Assembly (NCBI GenBank): GCA_031267485.1
Contig: JAIRYY010000251.1
Span: 1-15,540, forward strand
DNA length: 15,540 nucleotides
Direction of reading: 5' to 3'
From: Tannerella sp.
GTDB taxonomy: Bacteria > Bacteroidota > Bacteroidia > Bacteroidales > Tannerellaceae
Below the pieces are notes generated by a model. That model worked only from the letters and a program-made list of their open reading frames with translations, had not been told where the DNA came from and did no database searches. The first letter of the stretch is position 1. Every line of letters begins with the position of its first letter. A program made the translations under genes and the position numbers. This document shows positions 1-6,563 of the stretch, piece after piece.

Positions 1-44
1 GGAGCTTGGACTTCACGCGGGATATTTTTGTGCATTGTATTTCT

Positions 45-118
45 CCCGTCATTGCGAGGAACGAAGCAATCCAGGTTGTCGCCTGTGCCTGGATTGCTTC
101 GTTCCTCGCAATGACGGG
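45..118. repeat. Perfect 31-bp inverted repeat (REP/MITE-like palindrome)
   Basis: The left arm (45-75) and right arm (88-118) are exact reverse complements over 31 bases, separated by a 12-base loop (76-87). The core of the left arm is CATTGCGAGGAACGAAGC. Palindromes with this kind of core are known as dispersed intergenic repeats in many unrelated bacterial genomes (general knowledge, not checked here). As RNA it would fold into a very stable hairpin. It lies about 80 bases after the stop codon of the minus-strand CBM9-like gene, so it could end or stabilise that operon's transcript. There is no long T run, so it is not a classical intrinsic terminator. No second copy is present in this window. 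Confidence 0.9.
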
Positions 119-195
119 GACGGAAACCGTCGGCGATAAGACGATTACCGGTTACCGTCGCCGGATGTTGAGCGTTACGGTTCGAATCCGGAGAT

Positions 196-840
196 TCAGA
201 ACCGAATCTCGCCGAAATGTCCGGGACAGTGATAGTCCGGCGACGGCAGCGCGACGGGACTCCATGTCACGAAATGCGGATTGGCTGTTTCATCGGCGCA
301 TTTGTAGAAATTACCCCTAATCATGTCCGGCAGAGATGATGCATCAAGTCCCATCAGTTCAAAGGGTATGGCTACGGTCAGTTCCCATTCGTGAATACCC
401 GTTTTTTCGGCAAAGGCCTCGCGCTGAACCGTCGTATAGCGCCGTATCCTCCTGTATTCGTCCGCGGTAAACGGCTCCCGTTCATTGCGGGTCGTTCCGC
501 GGGCGGCAAGGCACGTGCCGATGCAGTTGAACTCAAAATTCGTATAGAACATTTCCTCCGTCCGGCGCATGAAGAACTCGACGCAACTGTCCGGGTGAAC
601 GTACGCTCCGTCTTCGTCCGCCGTCGCACGCAGCGACAGTCCCCTGACGAAATAATGCAGATACAAATCCCGTTCACCACGGGCTATATCGAACGCCACA
701 ACGGGTTTGTAGGGGTATTCATCCCAGTTGACCACATCCACGCTCTGCCGCAAAGCCTCCGTTTCCATGCGTTCGGCCGCGTGCTTCAGTTCCAGTTCGT
801 CCAGCATCGGCACATAAGGTACTTTTAAACTTTTCATCAT
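196..840 (-). CDS. CBM9-like (carbohydrate-binding family 9-like) protein
   Basis: The product is 214 residues and resembles the CBM9-like domain proteins common in Bacteroidota. Recognisable family features are a central CVEFFM strand, a segment YTNFEFNCIGTCLAARG, the strand-turn WELTVAIPFELMGL, and the C-terminal pattern NFYKCADE, then TWSPV, then HCPGHFGEIRF. CBM9 modules classically bind sugar ends on secreted xylanases, but this copy is a stand-alone domain with no signal peptide, so it probably stays in the cytoplasm; its ligand is unknown. Two ATG codons stand in tandem at the start. The first overlaps the thioredoxin stop codon (ATGA), which argues for translational coupling and for this start. 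A 7-bp stem (191-197 with 204-210) covers its stop codon. The family call is fairly sure; the function is not. Confidence 0.85.
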   Translation of the reverse strand: MMKSLKVPYVPMLDELELKHAAERMETEALRQSVDVVNWDEYPYKPVVAFDIARGERDLYLHYFVRGLSLRATADEDGAYVHPDSCVEFFMRRTEEMFYTNFEFNCIGTCLAARGTTRNEREPFTADEYRRIRRYTTVQREAFAEKTGIHEWELTVAIPFELMGLDASSLPDMIRGNFYKCADETANPHFVTWSPVALPSPDYHCPGHFGEIRF

Positions 841-1154
841 TCCAGTAACCTGTTCATTTTTTCAATAAAAACCGATTTTTGCGCCACGCCGACCTGTTTG
901 TCGATAACGACCCCGTCCTTGAAAAACAAAACCGTCGGGATGTTGCGTATTCCGTATTCAGTAACTATATCGTCGTTATCATCCACATCAACCTTGCCGA
1001 CAACGACGCGGTTTTCATATTCTGCCGCCAATTCGTCAATGACTGGCCCGACCATGCGACACGGGCCACACCATTCAGCCCAGAAATCCAGTACAACGGG
1101 TTTGTCCCCGCTCAGTAATTCGCTGTAATTTTCGTCAGTTACTTTTAATGCCAT
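837..1154 (-). CDS. trxA: Thioredoxin
   Basis: This 105-residue protein has the usual length of a bacterial thioredoxin. It carries the redox motif WCGPC at residues 28-32 (catalytic Cys29 and Cys32), the preceding FWAEW segment, and the conserved cis-proline Pro73 in IRNIPT. It would reduce disulfides in cytoplasmic proteins, normally fed by thioredoxin reductase (family knowledge). There is no signal peptide. The gene begins 42 bases after the dnaE stop codon on the same strand, and its TGA overlaps the start of the CBM9-like gene, so the three genes probably share a transcript. A TAnnTTTG-like box in the short dnaE-trxA gap may give it an extra promoter. The symbol follows the family; a genome with several thioredoxins could name it differently. 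Confidence 0.95.
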   Translation of the reverse strand: MALKVTDENYSELLSGDKPVVLDFWAEWCGPCRMVGPVIDELAAEYENRVVVGKVDVDDNDDIVTEYGIRNIPTVLFFKDGVVIDKQVGVAQKSVFIEKMNRLLE

Positions 1155-1167
1155 AATTCTTAATTTA

Positions 1168-1200
1168 CAAATTTATTAATATGTTGATTACTCTGTTCAA
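1168..1200 (-). promoter_or_regulatory. Possible internal promoter before trxA
   Basis: On the minus strand, TAAATTTG (1175-1168) fits the Bacteroidota -7 consensus TAnnTTTG, and a TTG lies at 1200-1198, about 22 bases upstream of it. The spacing is slightly long and the upstream box overlaps the dnaE stop codon, so this is a weak call. The predicted leader before the trxA ATG would be only a few bases. Confidence 0.3.
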
Positions 1201-4200
1201 TTGATTGTAAACCGGATATTATCCATGCGCTCCAGGCCGTCGACCAGTGTTTGCGTCACGTCCACGCCGTTTCTTCCCGAAACGAGAGCAAGCGATACGT
1301 TGCAGCTGTCGTCCGTCACATTGAACAGCAGCGCTGTTTTACCGCTGCTGTTCTGAAGAAGCGACGAGAGGTCCTCCACCATCGTGTCATCCAGTTCGTC
1401 GATGGGCACCGAAATGCTTAATTTCCGGATAAGCCTGCTTTTTTCATCCTGCAAAAGCGTGATTGATTTTATCTTGAAATCAAGCGTTTCGACATGTACG
1501 CTGCGGGGTTCCACCACGGCCCGGATAAGCAGGTACATGCCCGGCCGGCCAAATTTGCCGTAATCGACGTAGTCCTTGCCAAACAGCGCTATTTCGCCGC
1601 TTCCCGTAAAGTCTTCGAGCGTCACAATGCCGTACGGGCTGCCGCGTTTGGTCGTTCCCTCGCGGAAGGCGGTAACGATGCCGCCAAGCAGCAAATCCCG
1701 GTTTTTCAAATCCTCGCGACCGGCCACATCGGCCATTCCCGTATTGCAGACGTGCGTAAGTATCACGCGGTAGGCATCGAGCGGGTGGGCGGAAAGATAA
1801 ATTCCAATCAGTTCCTTTTCCCGGTTCAGGCGCTCCAGGTCGCTCCAGTCTTCGCACCTGGGTATTTCAGGCTTTGCTATGTCAATGGCGGCATCCGCGC
1901 CAAAAAGCGAATTGGTCGCCATCTGTCTGTCTATTTGATATTTTGTCCCGTAACGGGATACGGTTTCGGTGAACGTTTCTCCCTTTTCGTTTGGCGTGAC
2001 AAAAGGCTCCCGCCGCACTCCGAGATTGTCGAAAGCGCCCGACAGGGCAAGGCTTTCAATCACTTTCTTGTTGCATGCGGTAAGATTCACGCGTTCCATG
2101 AAGTCGTACAGGTCCCGGTACGGGCCGTTTTTTTCGCGTTCCTCGATTATGTTCTGGACGGCGCCCTCCCCTACCCCCTTGACGGCTACGAGCCCGAAAC
2201 GGATGTCTCCCTTTCTGTTCACGCCGAACTTGCGGTGCGATTCGTTGACGTCGGGCCCGAGCACCTGCAGCCCCATTGCCTTACATTCGTCCATCGCCTT
2301 GGTTATTTCCCGGATGTTCGAGAGGTTGCGGCTCAGAACCGCGGCCATGTATTCCGACGGGTAATTTGCTTTCAGGTAGGCGGTCTGATAGGCGACCCAC
2401 GAATAGCATGTCGCGTGACTTTTATTAAAGGCGTAGGATGCGAATTTTTCCCAGTCGCCCCATATTTTTTCCAGCGCCTTGCGTTCATGCCCGTTTGCCT
2501 CGCCGCCGGAAAAGAACTTTTCGCGCATCTCGTCCATCTTGTCCTTTTGCTTCTTGCCCATGGCCTTGCGCAGGGTGTCGCTTTCGCCGCGGGTGAAGCC
2601 GGCAAGCAGGCGCGAGAGGAGCATGACCTGCTCCTGATAGACGGTAATGCCGTAAGTGTCCTTGAGGTAGCGCTCCATGACGGGTATGTCGTAAACGATT
2701 TCCGAACGCCCGTGCTTGCGCGCAATGAACGACGGTATGTAGTCCATAGGCCCCGGACGGTAGAGGGCATTCATCGCGATGAGGTCTTCAAACTTTGAGG
2801 GCTGCAGCTCTTTCAGGTATTTCTGCATGCCGGCGGACTCGAACTGGAACGTGGCGGTGGTCTTTCCCTGGCAATAGAGCCGGTACGTCTTCCCGTCTTC
2901 CATGTTTATACGGGTGATGTCGATAACTTCGCCGGTCGTCTGCCGCACATTTTCGATGGCTTCCTTTATGATGGAGAGCGTTTTCAGCCCGAGGAAGTCC
3001 ATTTTGATAAGGCCGGTGTCTTCAATGACGGAGCCTTCGTACTGGGTGACAAGGAGCGTTTCGCCCGTTTCCTTGTCTTCGGCCGTGGATACGGGCACGA
3101 TATCCGATATGTCCTGCCGGCCGATGATGATTCCGCAGGCATGGACGCCCGTATTGCGAACCGTGCCTTCGAGCTGGCGCGCAAAATCCAGCGTTTTCCT
3201 TATCAGCGGATTGGCGCCGGTCATTTCCGCCTTAAATTCCGGCAGGTATTTCAGGCAGTTGGCCAGATTCAGTTTGACGGGCTGTCCGCCGACATCCGGC
3301 ATGCGGTCGGGCACGAGTTTTGCCAGGCGGTTTGATTCCGACAGGGGCAGTTCCAGCACGCGTGCAACGTCCTTTATGGCCATTTTCGAGGCCATCGTGC
3401 CATACGTGATGATATGCGCCACGCGGTCGTAGCCGTACTTGTCCGTCACCCACTTCAGCACGTCGCCCCGCCCGTCGTCGTCGAAATCGATGTCGATATC
3501 GGGCATGGATATGCGGTCGGGATTGAGGAAACGCTCGAACAGCAAATCGTACCGGATGGGGTCTATGTCGGTTATCCCCAGGCAGTATGCGACGACCGAA
3601 CCTGCGGCCGAACCGCGTCCCGGCCCGACGGCCACCCCCATTTTCCTTGCGGCCGAAATGAAATCCTGCACGATGAGGAAGTATCCGGGGAAACCCATGG
3701 TCTTCATCGTAGCCAGTTCGAACTCGATACGTTCCCTGACGTCGTCGGCCGGCTCGCCGTCATAGCGGCCGCGCATTTTTTCGCTGGTGAGGTGGGCCAG
3801 GTAGTCCGCCTCCAGTTTGATGCGTATGACCTTTTCATATCCGCCAAGACGGTGATAATTTTTCTCGCCGAACTCCCGGATGAGGTCTTTCGCCTCATAG
3901 CGGCTTCGGTACTGATCTTCCGTTCCAAACGAGGCATCGATTTCAAAGAAAGGCATCAATGCGGGCGAGTCGATGTCGTAAAATTCTACCTTGTCGGCTA
4001 TTTCGAGGGTGTTCCGCAGCGCTTCCGGCACGTCGGAAAAGAGGCGGTTCATCTCGGCCGTCGTTTTCATCCATTCCTGGCGGGTGTAGCGCATGCGCTT
4101 CGAGTCGTTGATGGTCTTGTTCGTGCTCAGGCAGAGGAGTATCTCGTGTGCGGCCGCATCTTCTGCGTTCACGAAGTGGACGTCGTTCGTCGCGATCAGT

Positions 4201-4961
4201 TTGACGTTGTGTTTGCGTGCAAGCCCGACGAGCGCCGCGTTCACTTCGACCTGACGGGGATATACGTCCTGTTCGGCATCCGGGTCGTGCGTTTCATGAC
4301 GCTGCAGCTCGAGGTAATAATCGTCGCCAAACAGGTTTTTGAACCACAGGACGGATTCCTCCGCGCGTCGCATGTCGCCGGCCTGTATATGGCGCGGCAC
4401 TTCGCCGGCCAGACAGGCGGAACATGCGATGATATCCCCGTGATACTTCTCCAGCAGTTCCCTGTCGATGCGCGGGCGGTTATAAAACCCTTCCGTCCAC
4501 GAGCAGGAAACCATCTTTATCAGATTCCTGTAGCCCCGCAGCGTTTTGGCAAGCAGCACGAGATGCCATCCGCCAAGGTCTTCCTTTCCGTCCTTACGGT
4601 GGCGTCCGTTACGCGCGCAATAACATTCGCAGCCGATTATCGGCTTGAAAAGCTGTTCCCTTTCCTCATGAATTTTATGCGACAGTTTTTTTATCCGCTC
4701 ATCCTCCTCTTCCGTGGGATTGGCCTTGTCGAGCAGTTGCTGCAATTCCAGTTCGCAGTCTTTGATTATCCCGGAATGCTTGCTGTTTTTCTTCCTTACC
4801 TTATTGTAAAATTCCTTGATGCCGAACATGTTTCCATGGTCGGTCACGGCAAGCGCCCGCATCCCGTCATGCTGCGCCTTTTCAAGCAGGGCGTCAATGG
4901 ACGCCTGCCCGTCAAGCAGCGAATACTGCGTATGTACGTGTAAATGTATAAATGATTCCAT
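1197..4961 (-). CDS. dnaE: DNA polymerase III subunit alpha
   Basis: This 1254-residue protein is the catalytic subunit of the replicative DNA polymerase. The N-terminal PHP domain starts with HLHVH (His8, His10) and keeps Asp17, His42, Glu112, His133, Cys183, Asp260 and His262, a full set of likely metal ligands. The polymerase core carries PDIDIDF (residues 487-493; catalytic Asp490 and Asp492) and MDFLGLK with the third aspartate at 655. A helix-hairpin-helix lies near residue 928, a clamp-binding-like SLFG motif near 1018-1021, and an OB fold at about 1085-1150. It is longer than E. coli DnaE, partly from a charged insertion at about 55-105, as in other Bacteroidota. The ATG start gives the standard MESFIHLHVH opening. 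It leads the dnaE-trxA-CBM9 cluster. Confidence 0.98.
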   Translation of the reverse strand: MESFIHLHVHTQYSLLDGQASIDALLEKAQHDGMRALAVTDHGNMFGIKEFYNKVRKKNSKHSGIIKDCELELQQLLDKANPTEEEDERIKKLSHKIHEEREQLFKPIIGCECYCARNGRHRKDGKEDLGGWHLVLLAKTLRGYRNLIKMVSCSWTEGFYNRPRIDRELLEKYHGDIIACSACLAGEVPRHIQAGDMRRAEESVLWFKNLFGDDYYLELQRHETHDPDAEQDVYPRQVEVNAALVGLARKHNVKLIATNDVHFVNAEDAAAHEILLCLSTNKTINDSKRMRYTRQEWMKTTAEMNRLFSDVPEALRNTLEIADKVEFYDIDSPALMPFFEIDASFGTEDQYRSRYEAKDLIREFGEKNYHRLGGYEKVIRIKLEADYLAHLTSEKMRGRYDGEPADDVRERIEFELATMKTMGFPGYFLIVQDFISAARKMGVAVGPGRGSAAGSVVAYCLGITDIDPIRYDLLFERFLNPDRISMPDIDIDFDDDGRGDVLKWVTDKYGYDRVAHIITYGTMASKMAIKDVARVLELPLSESNRLAKLVPDRMPDVGGQPVKLNLANCLKYLPEFKAEMTGANPLIRKTLDFARQLEGTVRNTGVHACGIIIGRQDISDIVPVSTAEDKETGETLLVTQYEGSVIEDTGLIKMDFLGLKTLSIIKEAIENVRQTTGEVIDITRINMEDGKTYRLYCQGKTTATFQFESAGMQKYLKELQPSKFEDLIAMNALYRPGPMDYIPSFIARKHGRSEIVYDIPVMERYLKDTYGITVYQEQVMLLSRLLAGFTRGESDTLRKAMGKKQKDKMDEMREKFFSGGEANGHERKALEKIWGDWEKFASYAFNKSHATCYSWVAYQTAYLKANYPSEYMAAVLSRNLSNIREITKAMDECKAMGLQVLGPDVNESHRKFGVNRKGDIRFGLVAVKGVGEGAVQNIIEEREKNGPYRDLYDFMERVNLTACNKKVIESLALSGAFDNLGVRREPFVTPNEKGETFTETVSRYGTKYQIDRQMATNSLFGADAAIDIAKPEIPRCEDWSDLERLNREKELIGIYLSAHPLDAYRVILTHVCNTGMADVAGREDLKNRDLLLGGIVTAFREGTTKRGSPYGIVTLEDFTGSGEIALFGKDYVDYGKFGRPGMYLLIRAVVEPRSVHVETLDFKIKSITLLQDEKSRLIRKLSISVPIDELDDTMVEDLSSLLQNSSGKTALLFNVTDDSCNVSLALVSGRNGVDVTQTLVDGLERMDNIRFTIN

Positions 4962-5004
4962 ATCGTCGCAAAATTAAACATAAATTGCATGTCCGCATAA
5001 TAAA
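4962..5004 (-). promoter_or_regulatory. Probable dnaE promoter region (-7 box)
   Basis: On the minus strand TAATTTTG (4976-4969) matches TAnnTTTG exactly, only seven bases before the dnaE ATG. The expected -33 position has only a poor TTAT/TTTA match. If used, the transcript would be nearly leaderless. The AT-rich stretch contrasts with the GC-rich DNA on both sides. Confidence 0.4.
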
Positions 5005-5181
5005 GTTTTCAACAGCGAATGGAAATCCCCGGCGGCAGCGGCGACAGACGTATTCGACGGATTTCCGGCTTTTCGTTCTACGGATGCCTTTCAGGAACAG
5101 ATACGCATCCGGCGCCGGAACAGCCCCGGACTGTCCGCCGATAGCCGACAGGCTGGGCGGGCAATCCCGGACTTGGGTATT

Positions 5182-5622
5182 GTTGCGGAGTCGCCTACGC
5201 GGGTCGCGGGGTCGCCTACGCGGGTCGCGGAGGCGCCTGCGCGAGTCGCGGGGTCGCCTACGCGAGTCGCGGAGTCGCCTACGCGGGTCGCGGGGTCGCC
5301 TGCGCGGGTCGCGGGGTCGCCTGCGCGAGTCGCGGGGTCGCCTACGCGAGTCGCGGGGTCGCCTACGCGGGTCGCGGGGTCGCCTACGCGAGTCGCGGGG
5401 TCGCCTACGCGGGTTGCGGAGTCGCCTACGCGGGTCGCGGAGTCGCCTACGCGGGTCGCGGAGTTGCCTACGCAGGTCGCGGGATCGCCTACGCGGGTCG
5501 CGGAGTCGCCTACGCTGGTCGCGGAGTCGCCTGCGCGAGTCGCGGGGTCGCCTACGCGGGTCGCGGAGTCGCCTACGCGGGTCGCAGAGTCGCCTACGCG
5601 GGTCGCGGAGTCGCCTGCGCGC
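5182..5622. repeat. GC-rich 21-bp tandem array, 21 copies
   Basis: Twenty-one consecutive 21-bp units run without interruption (441 bp). On the plus strand each unit starts GTCGCGG or GTTGCGG, continues with GTCGCC and ends in TACGCG or TGCGCG plus one or two bases. Variation is concentrated at a few positions (A/G near base 9, A/G near base 16, G/A near the end), so the copies are related but not identical. Because 21 is a multiple of three, the array is open in three frames and would encode heptads such as VAESPTR (plus), RLRGSRG (plus) or GDSATRV (minus). None of these frames has a convincing start: two begin with TTG, and the third with an ATG inside the antisense of dnaE. I treat it as a minisatellite, not a gene. 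It separates the dnaE promoter from the gene upstream of it. Confidence 0.92.
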
Positions 5623-5756
5623 CTGTCAATCACGGATAATTCGGCACGGGGCTGCAAGCCTGCGCCGGCGGGGGAGGGTATGTCTCTGCGGAGGCGACAG
5701 ACGGTAATGATTTCCCAAAAGCGCGCATCGCGAATGCCATTTCCCGCAACAAAAGA

Positions 5757-6437
5757 TTAAAAGCAGTAGCTTAGCGAGGCAAAAAGCGTGCGCGTCGTTC
5801 TCCTGCTCCAAATCATATCATTCACCGGGAGACCTTCAATCTTTATATTTCGCCATCCGCTGTAAATATCAAAATCCGAATACGCAAACCCTGCCGAAGC
5901 CGTCCACCGGTCAAAATCAATCGAAAAATATCCCTTCACGTGATAGAAAAACACCTGCCCTCCTTTGTTCGTAACTCTTTTTGAATCGAGGGGAAAAACG
6001 TAGGACAACGGATCATCATCAGCTATCAAATCGAATTTCAAGGCGCTGTTTGGGGTAAGATTTATAAACGCTCCCGGCTCCAGGTTGAAATAGATGAAAT
6101 ATTCGCCCCCCTCCCTGAATACGGGAAAACGCAACCGCAGGGCCGGACGAAACAAAAGGGCCATGGCTTTTCTCGAGTTTTCTGCAATAATCCAGTAATG
6201 CGCTCCGCTTCTGTAATAATGTGTATTGTCATACATTTGATTCATAAAGTTCAAACCGGCGGTAAACCCAACGTACCGGTTAAGCATCAGCGAAAAATCC
6301 GGCTCTATTTCCACGGCCTGATGCGAGTTCACACCCATCGTAAATTGAAATTCACACCTGCGGAAACTTTTATCCTGTGCATTCAGCAACGATGCCGGCA
6401 AACACAGGGAGACAAGGAGAAGATTAAATTTCATCAT
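5757..6437 (-). CDS. Outer-membrane beta-barrel protein (porin-like), function unknown
   Basis: From the ATG at 6437 the product is 226 residues. It opens with a classic Sec signal peptide (MMKFNLLLVSLCLPASLLNAQ) probably cut after Ala-Gln at about residue 21. The mature part shows alternating aromatic strands typical of small outer-membrane barrels, for example FQFTMGVNS, FTAGLNFMNQMY, YFIYFNLEPGAFINL and FASLSYCF, and it ends in an aromatic residue, a usual barrel signal. About 205 mature residues would suit roughly 8-10 strands (inference). An in-frame TTG nine bases upstream could extend it, but the ATG pair at 6437/6434 places the signal peptide properly. It is divergent from the tamB-like gene and has its own well-formed promoter. 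I do not recognise a specific family. Confidence 0.8.
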   Translation of the reverse strand: MMKFNLLLVSLCLPASLLNAQDKSFRRCEFQFTMGVNSHQAVEIEPDFSLMLNRYVGFTAGLNFMNQMYDNTHYYRSGAHYWIIAENSRKAMALLFRPALRLRFPVFREGGEYFIYFNLEPGAFINLTPNSALKFDLIADDDPLSYVFPLDSKRVTNKGGQVFFYHVKGYFSIDFDRWTASAGFAYSDFDIYSGWRNIKIEGLPVNDMIWSRRTTRTLFASLSYCF

Positions 6438-6525
6438 ATTTTTCAATCGTTTGGAGATCGCATCTTTGCACGCAATTCACGCTGAATCCCATTGCATACG
6501 GCAAAAATACAATTCAAAAACCGTG

Positions 6526-6558
6526 CAAAGATACATAATTCCCTGAAAAAAAAACAAA
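6526..6558 (-). promoter_or_regulatory. Promoter of the beta-barrel gene
   Basis: On the minus strand TTTG (6558-6555), a spacer of 21 bases and TATCTTTG (6533-6526) match the Bacteroidota sigma consensus TTTG-N19-21-TAnnTTTG. The predicted start near 6520 gives a leader of roughly 80 bases before the ATG at 6437. A second TAnnTTTG match, TATTTTTG at 6509-6502, lacks a properly spaced -33 box. Confidence 0.65.
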
Positions 6559-6563
6559 ACCGT

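Larger units (their letters stand above)
4962..5756. other. Long gene-poor interval between dnaE and the barrel gene
   Basis: About 800 bases hold no gene that I can support. The contents are the AT-rich dnaE promoter region (to about 5004), a GC-rich unique stretch (about 5010-5181), the 21-bp array, and a unique stretch (5623-5756). Open frames across it exist only because the repeat unit is stop-free; their ends carry no recognisable domain, signal peptide or good start. Confidence 0.7.

Noticed and set aside
120..210. tRNA-like T-loop GGTTCGAATCC near 178-188
   Set aside because: No matching acceptor stem, anticodon arm or D arm can be built around it.
3414..4943. Long plus-strand open frame (509 codons) opposite dnaE
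   Set aside because: It is fully antisense to a certain dnaE and its translation has no domain; the GC-rich third positions of dnaE explain the lack of stops.
5091..5657. Minus-strand frame of GDSATRV heptads, and two plus-strand frames through the same array
   Set aside because: All are open only because the 21-bp unit has no stop. Starts are TTG or an ATG inside antisense dnaE, and the flanks have no domain or signal peptide.
5040..5703. 11-bp direct repeat GGCGACAGACG at 5040-5050 and 5693-5703 flanking the 21-bp array
   Set aside because: The copies lie well away from the array edges and in similarly GC-rich DNA; chance or old duplication cannot be told apart, so it is not called a target-site duplication.
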